Below, one piece after another: positions 8,293 to 15,539 of a stretch of DNA of 27,568 nucleotides (the stretch's first letter is position 1; each line of letters starts with the position of its first letter). The notes under the pieces are model-generated. The model had not been told where the DNA came from. It saw only the letters and a list, made by a program, of their open reading frames with translations, and ran no database searches. The translations under genes and the position numbers were made by a program. Source of the stretch: Myxococcales bacterium (GTDB lineage: Bacteria > Myxococcota_A > Bradymonadia > UBA7976 > UBA1532); NCBI GenBank assembly GCA_020633555.1, contig JACKDL010000051.1, forward strand, positions 1 to 27,568. The letters run 5' to 3'.

Positions 8293-8691
8293 GTGAACTT
8301 CGACGTCCTGATCCAGCAGGTCGCCGCCAGCCACGGCTGGCCGCACACCGGCTCGCCCTACGGCGGCTACCGAATCGAGGTCCCCACCGAGTACGGCCGC
8401 ACGCAGGTGGTCGAGGTCAGCCAGGGCGCCGATCCCGACGGCCGGCCGCTGGCCTTCATCTGGTCGCGGGTGACCACCATCGACAACGTGGGCGACCCCT
8501 GGTACCTGCTGGGCCTGAACAGCCAGTTCAGCTACGGGGCGCTGGCGGTGCGGGATCGCGACGTCATCCTCATGGAGACCCAGCTCATGCAGTCCGCGGA
8601 CTACGATGAGCTGCAGCGGGCGGTGTTCTACGTGGCCAAGAACGCCGACGCGCTCGAGAAGCAGGTCCACGGGCACTACGACCAGAACTGA
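8293..8691 (+). CDS. YbjN / type III chaperone-like small protein
   Basis: 132-residue soluble protein. The later part, WYLLGLNSQFSYGALAVRD followed by VILMETQLMQSADYDELQ and a final helix, follows the pattern of YbjN-family and secretion-chaperone-like folds. In those, an L-x-x-N/L-x-x-x-YGAL strand is followed by a VL/hydrophobic strand and a helical end. The start is GTG at 8293-8295, with GGAGG at 8282-8286; an ATG at 8280 is in another frame. No signal peptide, so cytoplasmic. It lies 17 bases before a lipoprotein gene and probably shares its transcript. YbjN-type proteins often bind or stabilise other proteins, but the partner cannot be told here. The fold assignment is tentative. Confidence 0.62.
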   Translation: MNFDVLIQQVAASHGWPHTGSPYGGYRIEVPTEYGRTQVVEVSQGADPDGRPLAFIWSRVTTIDNVGDPWYLLGLNSQFSYGALAVRDRDVILMETQLMQSADYDELQRAVFYVAKNADALEKQVHGHYDQN

Positions 8692-8708
8692 GAGAGGGGA
8701 CACCCACC

Positions 8709-9308
8709 ATGATCCGTACCTTCTATGTCTTCCTGCTCACCGGGCTGCTGAGCCTGGTGCTCGCTTGTGGCACCACCGCCGAGAAGCAGGAGCAGCGCTA
8801 CAAGCGCAACATGGACACCATCGAGGCGCTGCTCGCCAAGCACCCCATGATGCGCAGCGCGGTGGCCGGCAAGCTCGAGGGCTTCAAGGCCGAGCACGAC
8901 AAGATCAGCGGCGACGAAGAGGCCAAGAAGAACGCCCTGTTGGCCCTGAACCGGCGCATGGAAGAGTACGTCAAGAAGCTCGACCCCTCGCTGGCGCCCA
9001 AGACCACCACCAGCCAGGCGGGGGCCAAGGTGACCGCCCCCGCCACGGCCGCCATGGCGCCGAAGAGCGCGCTGGGCGCCCCGGCGCAGCCGCTGGGGCA
9101 GCCCGTGGCGCCGGTCAGCGGCAAGCTGGGTGGCCCCGCCCCCATCGGCGCCCCCCCCGCGCCCATGGGCGGCACGCCCGCTCCGATGGGCGGCACGCCC
9201 ATGGCGCCCGCCGGCAAGCTGGGCGGCCCGGCGCCCGTGGCGCCCGCCAAGCTGGGCGCCCCCGCCCCGGGCACTGCGCCCGTCAGTGGCAAGCTGGGCG
9301 GCCGCTGA
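8709..9308 (+). CDS. Lipoprotein with helical domain and Gly/Pro repeat tail
   Basis: 199-residue predicted lipoprotein. The signal peptide ends in the lipobox VLAC (C20). Residues 21-100 are charged and helical, likely coiled coil (KQEQRYKRNMDTIEALLAK and onward, with NRRMEEYVKKLDPSL). From about residue 110 the chain becomes Ala/Pro/Gly-rich, with the recurring block GKLGGPAP (two full copies and a terminal GKLGGR) and two copies of PMGGTP. The tail resembles a flexible linker that could span peptidoglycan or bind a partner. No family recognised. GGAGG-like sequence is weak (gagaggggac, 8691-8700); the ATG is the only sensible start. It follows the YbjN-like gene closely. Confidence 0.85.
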   Translation: MIRTFYVFLLTGLLSLVLACGTTAEKQEQRYKRNMDTIEALLAKHPMMRSAVAGKLEGFKAEHDKISGDEEAKKNALLALNRRMEEYVKKLDPSLAPKTTTSQAGAKVTAPATAAMAPKSALGAPAQPLGQPVAPVSGKLGGPAPIGAPPAPMGGTPAPMGGTPMAPAGKLGGPAPVAPAKLGAPAPGTAPVSGKLGGR

Positions 9309-9317
9309 GGCCCACCT

Positions 9318-9337
9318 GAGGCGGTTGAAACCGCCTC
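9318..9337. repeat. Perfect 9-base-arm inverted repeat
   Basis: The arms gaggcggtt / aaccgcctc are separated by two bases (8-bp stem with a 4-base loop if folded). It lies 9 bases past the lipoprotein stop. No T-run follows, so it may be a factor-assisted terminator, an mRNA 3'-end stabiliser, or an operator for the rhodanese gene. Confidence 0.6.
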
Positions 9338-9433
9338 GCCCCCTGCGCATCCTTTCGGCAGCGTCCTCCCATCCTGGGAACTGACACCGGCGCACCCCGC
9401 CCACCACGGGGTGCTCGACGAAGGGAACTGATC

Positions 9434-9871
9434 ATGCGCTTGCTGTCCGCCTGCATCGTGGCCGCCGCCGCCCTGTTCGCCGTGCCCGCCCTGGCCTGCC
9501 CGGGGGAGATGGCCGCCGCCGAGACCAAGAGCTTCGAGTACGTCAGCCTGGACGACTTCAAGGCCTGGCACGCCGAGGGCAAGGTCACCGTCATCGACGC
9601 CAACAAGGCCGAGACGTTTGCCAAGAACCACGTCCCGGGCGCGGTGCACATGCGCTACGACGCCATGAAGGCCGCGGCGCTGCCCCAGGCCAAGGACGCC
9701 AAGCTGGTGTTCTACTGCTACAACGAGTCCTGCAAGGCCAGCCACAAGGCGGCCATGGCGGCCATCGAGATGGGCTACACCCAGGTGTACGTCTACGCGG
9801 GCGGCATCGAGGGCTGGATGAAGGCTGGCCTGAAGGTGGCCAAGGCCGACGCCAAGAAGGGCGACGCCTGA
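9434..9871 (+). CDS. Exported single-domain rhodanese-like sulfurtransferase
   Basis: 145-residue rhodanese-like protein with a signal peptide (hydrophobic core to residue 20, cleavage probably after ALA at 19-21, leaving Cys22 at the mature N-terminus). The fold markers are SLDDFKAWHAEGKVTVIDAN (with D55), FAKNHVPGAVHM and YVYAGGIEGWMKAGLKV. The active-site loop is FYCYNESCKASHKAA, with two cysteines (C95 and C100). The first occupies the usual persulfide-carrying position, while the usual GxR/S of the loop is replaced by S-C-K-A-S-H. It is a periplasmic sulfur- or redox-handling protein; the substrate is unknown. The -3 residue does not fit a lipobox well, so periplasmic is favoured over lipoprotein. 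An intrinsic terminator follows directly. Confidence 0.88.
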   Translation: MRLLSACIVAAAALFAVPALACPGEMAAAETKSFEYVSLDDFKAWHAEGKVTVIDANKAETFAKNHVPGAVHMRYDAMKAAALPQAKDAKLVFYCYNESCKASHKAAMAAIEMGYTQVYVYAGGIEGWMKAGLKVAKADAKKGDA

Positions 9872-9897
9872 GCCATCCAGCCAGCACCTCCGAGGAG

Positions 9898-9929
9898 AAC
9901 GGCCGCCCCACAGGCGGCCGTTTTCGTTT
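9898..9929 (+). terminator. Intrinsic terminator of the rhodanese gene
   Basis: Perfect 10-bp stem aacggccgcc / ggcggccgtt with loop CCACA (9898-9922), running into TTTTCGTTT. It sits between convergent genes and works best for the plus strand; the reverse strand has only ttctcct after the stem. Confidence 0.88.
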
Positions 9930-10687
9930 CAGGGGGCCGCGGCGCCGGCGGTGAGGTAGACCGTCTGCGCCTGACCCTCCTGGCCGGCGGCGTCTACGGG
10001 GACCAGGACGGCCGCGTACCGGCTCTCCGCCATCGTGAACGGGCCCGCGCACATCCCGTGGCCCAGGATCAGGGTGCCCTCCTGCGGCACCACCAGGGCC
10101 TGGTGGGCGTCGGCCTCGCCTTCGAGCTGGACCAGGAACGCCGCTGACCCCGCGACGGCCACCGGGACGCGGGCCTGCACGGCCGGGCCGCAGCCGAACT
10201 GTTGCGTCTCGATGGGGCCATCCACAGGGCGCTGGCGCCAGGCGGGCGCGGCCTGCGGCCAGTCGCGCACGCGCCACTCGATGGGTACGCCGTCGGGGCC
10301 GCGCGCGGGCGCAAAGGGCCGATCAGCGGTGACCTTGCCGCCCTGCCAGGTCTTCCCGGCCTTGACCTCGAGCCGGTACCGGTGCCCGAGCTTCAGGGGC
10401 CGGTCGGGCTTCAGCAGCACCTGATGCGTGCGATACCCAGCGCTTTGGGCCGTCCACTCCACCAGGGGCACCCGCTGGCCGGACTGCGCGTCCAACAGCC
10501 GCACACGGGCGGCATGCTCCTTCGCCACCATGGCGTCCATGGCGTAGCCGGTCACGGCGATCAGCGGGCTGATCCCGACCTCCCCGGCGGGGGGCCAGGC
10601 CGTCAGACCCGAGGGCTTGCACCGGGCGTGGGCCGCGCCGGGCAGCGAGACGAGGGCCAGAAGAGCGAGCACGGCACAGCGAAGCAT
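9929..10687 (-). CDS. Secreted protein with Ig-like (Big_5-type) region, function unknown
   Basis: 252-residue exported protein. The signal peptide (MLRCAVLALLALVSLPGAAH) probably ends at AHA-RCKPSG. The first part, WPPAGEVGISPLIAVTGYAMD through LLKPDRPLKLGHRYRLEVKAG, follows the bacterial Ig-like pattern of proline/glycine start, short strands and a terminal L-x-x-x-x-x-Y-x-L-x-V strand. The rest is also strand-rich, with TQQFGCGPAVQARVPVAVA and GHGMCAGPFTMAESRYA; two cysteines may pair. ATG at 10685-10687 with GGAGG upstream on the complement (10694-10698). It follows the DUF2293 gene after 83 bases, so it may be the last gene of the long minus-strand run or have its own promoter. Function not recognised. 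Confidence 0.82.
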   Translation of the reverse strand: MLRCAVLALLALVSLPGAAHARCKPSGLTAWPPAGEVGISPLIAVTGYAMDAMVAKEHAARVRLLDAQSGQRVPLVEWTAQSAGYRTHQVLLKPDRPLKLGHRYRLEVKAGKTWQGGKVTADRPFAPARGPDGVPIEWRVRDWPQAAPAWRQRPVDGPIETQQFGCGPAVQARVPVAVAGSAAFLVQLEGEADAHQALVVPQEGTLILGHGMCAGPFTMAESRYAAVLVPVDAAGQEGQAQTVYLTAGAAAP

Positions 10688-10770
10688 GGGGAGACCTCCG
10701 GGTTTCCGTGGTGGAACGCGCCGGGAGCGTGGGGGATCTGACCCAAGGGTCGCTCGGCGGGCCCGCGGGC

Positions 10771-11469
10771 TCAGGGCGCGGGCGTCGCCGCGCTCGCGTC
10801 GAGCGCCTTGCGCAGGGGGCACTGCTCGGGGGGCACGGCCACGCCCTGCCGGTACAGACCCAACAGGCGCCGGCTGCGTTCGGCCAGGGCGCGGCGCACC
10901 TCGCGGCGGGCGCCCTTCACCCGCTCGATGCGCATGTCGTCGTAGCCGGTGGTCTGGTGGCGCAGCCAGGCGATGACGGCGGCCTCGGCCCGGCGCTCCA
11001 CGGGGATGCGCTCGGTGCGCGCCACGGTGCCGCTGCCCACCGGCGTGGCGTGGGCTGCGATGGCCTTCGCCAGCGCGTCCGCAAGCTCGGCGTGGGCGCT
11101 GTGAAAGGCCAGGAACTGGTGCACGGCTCGCTCGAACTGGTCCACGTAGTTGGCCTGCTCGCGGTCGCGCCGGGCGCGCCCCTGGGCCAGCTTGCGCTGG
11201 TAGCCGGGATCGGCCCGCTGGCGCTCCACCATGCGCTCGGCCTTCGCGATGGCCTCGGCAGGGGCCCACAGCCCCTTGCTGATGGTGCGCCGCTTCCAGG
11301 TCACCTGGACCACCCAGTGGGGGCCGGCGGCCTTCACCCGACGGGTGAGCGCCGCGTCCCCCGACTTCAGGAACGCCCAGCCCTCGGGCACCTTGCTGGG
11401 GGTGCCGTCGGCCAGGATCACGATCTGGGGGTGGGGGCCGGGGGCCACCACCTGGGTCTCTGCGCTCAT
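10771..11469 (-). CDS. DUF2293 domain protein
   Basis: 232-residue cytoplasmic protein. The second half contains VERRAEAAVIAWLRHQTTGYD, then DMRIERVKGARREVRRALAE and SRRLLGLYRQG. This is the DUF2293 pattern: helix, H-x-T-x-Y-D, then R-x-K-G-x-R-x-x-x-R-R. The first half is a basic, substrate-facing region with HWVVQVTWKRRTISKGLWAP and a long charged helix. The DUF2293 pattern is unusually rich in Arg/Lys, which would suit nucleic-acid binding, but no function is established to my knowledge. The ATG (11467-11469) lies 8 bases after the stop of the DUF4846 gene, so the two are probably cotranscribed. Confidence 0.85.
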   Translation of the reverse strand: MSAETQVVAPGPHPQIVILADGTPSKVPEGWAFLKSGDAALTRRVKAAGPHWVVQVTWKRRTISKGLWAPAEAIAKAERMVERQRADPGYQRKLAQGRARRDREQANYVDQFERAVHQFLAFHSAHAELADALAKAIAAHATPVGSGTVARTERIPVERRAEAAVIAWLRHQTTGYDDMRIERVKGARREVRRALAERSRRLLGLYRQGVAVPPEQCPLRKALDASAATPAP

Positions 11470-11476
11470 CTCTCGC

Positions 11477-12319
11477 TCACTGCAGCTTGAAGCGGCGGGC
11501 CTCGTCGCGGTGGAAGGGGGCCCAGGAAGGGGTCGCCAGGTGGGGCCGGTCGGCGGTGGGCAGCAGGAACCACACCCCGTCGATCACCCGGTCGTGCCCG
11601 CCGGCGAGCACGTGCAGATCCTCGGCGGGCATGAAGCCCTGGCCCACCAGGGCGGCGACGCGCCCGTCGGGGTGGGCGGCCAGATCCAGCAGCACCACCG
11701 CGTGGCCCGGACCGCCGGGCTGCACGAAGAAGTCGCCGGCCCGGTAGGGGCGGTCGCCCACCGGCTCGCTGTCGAACTTCAGCGACTGGGTGCCGGCGTA
11801 GCGGAAGGTGTGGGTGAGCCACTGGCGGTAGCCCGCGTGGCCCGCGGCACCGCGCCCCCCGCGCACCCGGGCCACCCGGCTGCCCTGCACCTTGAAGCGC
11901 TCGCCCCGGCGCCACTTCGCCCAGGTGCTCAGATCTCCGCTCGTGAAGTGGTAGCCGGCCTGCTCGGCCCGCCCGGTGACCCACAGGTACTCGGCGTGCA
12001 GCCGGATGACCGTGTCGGCACACTGCTGCAGATCGCGCTGGCCCACGTCCAGCGCGGCCACCGCGGCCGAGGGGCGCAGCAGCGGGCGGCCGTCGTAGGC
12101 CAGCACCCGGGTGCGGTCGGTGCGCAGGGGCAGGTCGCGCAGCCAGGCGGGGAAGCTGCCGGCCTCCACGGGGACCCGCTCGAAGCCCGCGGGCGGCGCA
12201 AACCGCGCGCTCAGGGGCTGGGTGGCGGCCACCGGGTGGTCGGCCAACCACGGGAAGCGGGCTTCGGGGCCGGCGGGCAGCGTCAGCAGCAGCCAGGCGC
12301 CCAGGGCCAGAGGCGTCAC
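11477..12319 (-). CDS. DUF4846 family exported protein
   Basis: 280-residue protein that matches the DUF4846 pattern. After a short hydrophobic N-terminus (possible signal peptide, TPLALGAWLLLTLPAGPEA) come FPAWLRDLPLR, VLAYDGRPLL, AALDVGQRDLQQCADTVIRL, HAEYLWV, YHFTSGDLSTWAKWRRGERF, TFRYAGTQSL, YRAGDFFVQPGGPGHAVVLLD, and VGQGFMPAEDLHVL. The family has no assigned activity that I know; the GDFFVQPGGPGHAV block resembles cysteine-peptidase-like strands but no catalytic triad is evident to me. The start is GTG at 12317-12319, overlapping the regulator's stop by four bases (gtga). A Cys-His pair or D/H residues in the conserved blocks are candidates for an active site. Confidence 0.87.
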   Translation of the reverse strand: MTPLALGAWLLLTLPAGPEARFPWLADHPVAATQPLSARFAPPAGFERVPVEAGSFPAWLRDLPLRTDRTRVLAYDGRPLLRPSAAVAALDVGQRDLQQCADTVIRLHAEYLWVTGRAEQAGYHFTSGDLSTWAKWRRGERFKVQGSRVARVRGGRGAAGHAGYRQWLTHTFRYAGTQSLKFDSEPVGDRPYRAGDFFVQPGGPGHAVVLLDLAAHPDGRVAALVGQGFMPAEDLHVLAGGHDRVIDGVWFLLPTADRPHLATPSWAPFHRDEARRFKLQ

Positions 12320-13197
12320 CGGGCCACCGCGCGCGGCGTCAAGCCGGCCAGGAAGCTCTGCAGGGTGCGCGCGTAATCGCCCACCACGGCGCCCAGAGAC
12401 TCCAGGGCGGCGCGGTCGGTGCGGGCGGCGCGGCCGCCGGCGATCCAGGGCGTGCGGCCCACGGCCTTGGCGTAGTCGCCCCAGGCCAGGCCGGGGCGGT
12501 GGATCGTCGCGCTGAGCGCCACGGCGTCGGGCTTGAGCTGGGTGGCAGCCGCGGCCAGGGCTTGCGGCGGCGTGCGGGCCCCCAGCAGCACCGGCCGCCA
12601 CCCGGCGTGGGCGCCCATCAGCGCCACCCCCAGCAGCGGCAGGCTGTGCTGCTCCTCGTCCACGCAGGCCAGCAGCAACGTGCGCGCCCCCGAGGGCGGA
12701 TCCATGAGCCGCAGCAGGTCCCGGAGCGCGCCGCCGATGGCCTCGCTGGCGAAGTGTTCGTGGCCGACGGTCAGCGTGCCCGCAGCCCACGCCTCGCCGA
12801 TGGTGGCCAGCACCGGGACGAAGACCTCCTCGTGGATGCGCCAGGCGGGCCCCAAGGTCAGCGCCCGGTGGATGGCGAGCCGGGCGCCCTCGGCGTCCAT
12901 GCCCCGCACGGCGGACAGCAGGGCGTCGCGGACGGCCTCTGCGGGGTCGTAGATGGGCGCCTCGGCGGTGACCACCGGCTCGGTGCGGGCGAGCCGAGCG
13001 GCGTCGCTGGGCGCGTGGCCCGCCTCGATCAGGGCCACCATCCGCTGCACGCGGGCCAGATCGACCTCGCTGTAGAGGCGGTAGCCGTTCTCGCCGCGCT
13101 CCGGCTCGGGCAGGCCGTAGCGGCGCTCCCACGCCCGCAGGGTGGCCGAGGTCACCCCCGACAGCCGGGCCACGGCCTGGATCCGATACCGACTCAT
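12316..13197 (-). CDS. CarH-like MerR-family regulator with B12-binding domain
   Basis: 293-residue transcription factor. Residues 1-70 are a MerR winged helix (YRIQAVARLSGVTSATLRAW, ERRYGLPEPERGENGYRLYS). The rest is a four-helix B12 cap and a Rossmann-like cobalamin-binding domain. The W-x9-E-H signature of adenosylcobalamin-binding CarH proteins is intact: W137, nine residues, E147-H148. The lower-ligand histidine is present in DEEQHSLP (H184), followed by LLGVALMGAHAGWRPVLLGA. CarH represses carotenoid genes in the dark with adenosylcobalamin and releases DNA on light. The ATG (13195-13197) overlaps the ThiI stop (atga). The usual G after ExHxx is P here. No carotenoid gene is in the window; what it controls is unknown. 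Confidence 0.9.
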   Translation of the reverse strand: MSRYRIQAVARLSGVTSATLRAWERRYGLPEPERGENGYRLYSEVDLARVQRMVALIEAGHAPSDAARLARTEPVVTAEAPIYDPAEAVRDALLSAVRGMDAEGARLAIHRALTLGPAWRIHEEVFVPVLATIGEAWAAGTLTVGHEHFASEAIGGALRDLLRLMDPPSGARTLLLACVDEEQHSLPLLGVALMGAHAGWRPVLLGARTPPQALAAAATQLKPDAVALSATIHRPGLAWGDYAKAVGRTPWIAGGRAARTDRAALESLGAVVGDYARTLQSFLAGLTPRAVAR

Positions 13198-14411
13198 GGC
13201 GCTTCCTCGTCGCTGAGCGAGTCCTGGGCGCTGATGACCACGCGCTCGGTGGCTGCCAGGGCCTGCGCCACCAGGCCGGGCACGTCCAGCGCCTCTTCGG
13301 CGCGCTCCAACAGGAACCGGTTCGCGTGGGTGGCGGGGTGGTCGGGCACGAACAAGGTGCAGCAGTCCTCGAAGGGCAGGGTGGACAGATCGTACGTCCC
13401 AATCCGCCGGGCGATCTCGGTGATGTCGGTCTTGTCCATGGTGATCAGCGGCCGCAAGGTCAGCCGGTCCACCACCTGCTCCACCGCGGTCAGGTTGAGC
13501 ATGGTCTGGCTGGCCACCTGGCCCAGGCTCTCGCCGGTGCACAGGGCGTCCAGCGCGTGCTGTGCGGCGATGGCGTTGGCAATGCGGTACATGAAGCGCC
13601 GATAGAGCAGCACGGCGAACCGGGGCGCGCAGTGGGCGTGGATGGCCTGCTGGACCTCGGTGAAGCGCACCACGTGCAAGGGCAGCTTGCCCTGGCGCAG
13701 CGCCAGGCGGGCCGCGAGCTGCTCCACCTTGTCGCGGCTGGCCTCGCCGATGAACGGCGGCGAGTGGAAGTACACCGCGTCGAGGGCGCAGCCGCGCTTC
13801 TGGGCCAGGTAGCCTGCGACGGGCGAGTCCAGGCCCCCCGAGAGCAGCAGCAGGGCGCGGCCCGAGGTGCCCACGGGCAGCCCGGCCACCGCGGCCTGCT
13901 GCACGGTCCACACCCAGGCGTGGTCTCGGCGCAGTTCGATCCAGAGGGTGCGGTCGGGCGCCTTCAGGTTCACCGGGCGGCCGGTGGCGGCCACCAGGGC
14001 GGCGCCCACGTGGCGGTCCACCGCGCTCGAGCGCAGGGCGGCCTGCTTGTCGGGCCGCCGTGTCTCCACCCGGAAGCTGCCGGGCTCGAGCCACTCGTCG
14101 GCAGCCTGGCGCAGGGCCTCGGCGGTGATGGCCGAAAGGTCCAGGGGCACCTGCCGCACGCACTGCACGCTCACCAGCCCCGGCACGTCGGCCAGGGCCT
14201 CCAGGGCGGCGCCGCAGCGGGCGGGATCGCTCAGGTGCACCAGGAGCCGGCCGTGCTTGCGGTGCAACTCCACGGGGCCGGCGGCGGCCTTCACCGCGGC
14301 CCGGGCGTTGGACCGCAGCCGATCGATGAAGTCGTTGCGGTTGCGGCCCTTCAGCCACAGCTCGCCAAACCGCCCCTGGATGACAGGGTACTGGGCGCGG
14401 GGCTGCGTCAC
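13194..14411 (-). CDS. thiI: tRNA 4-thiouridine sulfurtransferase ThiI
   Basis: 405-residue enzyme that transfers sulfur from a cysteine desulfurase to tRNA uridine-8, and in many bacteria also to ThiS for thiamine synthesis. Domains in order: N-terminal ferredoxin-like and THUMP region (residues about 1-170), then a PP-loop adenylation domain with SGGLDSP (191-197). After that come HSPPFIGEASRDKVEQLA, CTGESLGQVASQTMLNL, RPLITMDKTDITEIARRIGT and PFEDCCTLFVPDHPAT. There is no C-terminal rhodanese domain, unlike the E. coli enzyme, so persulfide relay must use another cysteine or protein. The start is GTG at 14409-14411, overlapping the desulfurase stop by four bases (gtga). Placed directly after its likely sulfur donor. 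Confidence 0.94.
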   Translation of the reverse strand: MTQPRAQYPVIQGRFGELWLKGRNRNDFIDRLRSNARAAVKAAAGPVELHRKHGRLLVHLSDPARCGAALEALADVPGLVSVQCVRQVPLDLSAITAEALRQAADEWLEPGSFRVETRRPDKQAALRSSAVDRHVGAALVAATGRPVNLKAPDRTLWIELRRDHAWVWTVQQAAVAGLPVGTSGRALLLLSGGLDSPVAGYLAQKRGCALDAVYFHSPPFIGEASRDKVEQLAARLALRQGKLPLHVVRFTEVQQAIHAHCAPRFAVLLYRRFMYRIANAIAAQHALDALCTGESLGQVASQTMLNLTAVEQVVDRLTLRPLITMDKTDITEIARRIGTYDLSTLPFEDCCTLFVPDHPATHANRFLLERAEEALDVPGLVAQALAATERVVISAQDSLSDEEAP

Positions 14412-15532
14412 GGGTGCACCCCGCCCAGCATCTGCACGGCTTGCCCGACGATCCGCGCCCCGCGGGCCACGTCCTCGTCGGTGGTGAAGCGGCCCGTGCT
14501 CAGGCGCAGGAAGGCGCCCTCGTCCGCCCTGCGCCCCATGGCCGTCAGGGTGCCGCTGAACTGGCCCTTGCGGCAGGCGCTGCCGGCGGAGGCACACAGG
14601 CCCTCGGCGGCCAGGGCGTTGAGCAGGTGGTCGCTGGTGAGTCCGGGGAACAGCAGGTAGGCGTTGTGGCCCAGGCGCTCGGGGCCGATGGGGGCGCCCA
14701 CCAGGCGCGCCCGGGGGACCTGCGCCTGAATCTGCGCCACGAGCGCATCGCGCAGGGCGGTGATGCGGGGGGCGTCGGCGGGCGCCCGAGCGGCGGCCTC
14801 AGCCAGGGCCCACGCCAGCGGCGCGGACTGGGTGCCCCCCCGCAGGCCACGCTCCTGGCCGCCGCCGCGGAACACCGGCTCGAAGGGCGCCCGGGTCCAG
14901 AGCGCGCCGATGCCCTTGGGCCCGTGGATCTTGTGGGCCGTGAGGGCCAGGGCGTCCACCCCCAGCCGGCCCACGTCCACCGGCACCTTCCCGAAGGCCT
15001 GCACCGCGTCCACCACGAACTTCGCGCGGGGCGCGCGCTCACGGGCGAGCCGCGCCAGCGCCTCGACGTCGTTGACCGTGCCCACCTCGTTGTTGGCGAG
15101 CATGACCGCCACCAGCTTGTGCGCGGGCGTGAGCACCTGCTCGAGGGCCTGGGCGGTGACGCGGCCCTCGGCGTCCACCGGGATGACGTCCAGCGCCCAG
15201 CCGAAGCGCTCCACCAGCCGGTGGGCGGCCTCGCGCACGCAGGAGTGCTCCACCGCCGACAGGGCCACGCGGCCGGGGCTGCGTCCGCCCAGGCCCAGCA
15301 TGGCCAGGCCCAGGGCCTCGGTGCCGCCGCCCGTGAACACCACTTGATCGGGCTGGCCTCCGAGCTGGGCAGCCAGCCGAGCGCGGGCGCGCTCCAGGGC
15401 CTTTCCGGCCTCGCGGCCCAGGGGGTGGGTGCTGGCGGGGTTGGCGAACCAGCGCGCCTGGCGGTCGGCCAGCCCGGCGATGATCGCCGGATCCATGGGC
15501 GTGGTGGCGGCATTGTCGAGGTAGATGGCCAT
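14408..15532 (-). CDS. Cysteine desulfurase (NifS/IscS type)
   Basis: 374-residue pyridoxal-phosphate enzyme that removes sulfur from cysteine, giving alanine and an enzyme persulfide. Class V aminotransferase features: IYLDNAATTPMDPAI at the start, FTGGGTEALGLAML, EHSCVREAAHRL, ANNEVGTVNDVEALA, FVVDAVQAFGKVPVDV, the PLP lysine in TAHKIHGPKG (K201) and the catalytic-cysteine loop CASAGSACRKGQFS (C320). The length is close to IscS/NifS. I chose the ATG at 15530-15532; a GTG three codons earlier (15539-15541) is possible. It directly precedes thiI with a 4-base overlap, so this is likely the dedicated sulfur donor of ThiI. NifS or IscS cannot be told apart from sequence alone here. Confidence 0.93.
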   Translation of the reverse strand: MAIYLDNAATTPMDPAIIAGLADRQARWFANPASTHPLGREAGKALERARARLAAQLGGQPDQVVFTGGGTEALGLAMLGLGGRSPGRVALSAVEHSCVREAAHRLVERFGWALDVIPVDAEGRVTAQALEQVLTPAHKLVAVMLANNEVGTVNDVEALARLARERAPRAKFVVDAVQAFGKVPVDVGRLGVDALALTAHKIHGPKGIGALWTRAPFEPVFRGGGQERGLRGGTQSAPLAWALAEAAARAPADAPRITALRDALVAQIQAQVPRARLVGAPIGPERLGHNAYLLFPGLTSDHLLNALAAEGLCASAGSACRKGQFSGTLTAMGRRADEGAFLRLSTGRFTTDEDVARGARIVGQAVQMLGGVHP

Positions 15533-15539
15533 GGGCGGC

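Noticed and set aside
9376..9431. Direct repeat gggaactga (9376-9384 and 9423-9431) before the rhodanese gene
   Set aside because: The second copy simply covers the ribosome-binding site; nine bases are too short to claim an operator.
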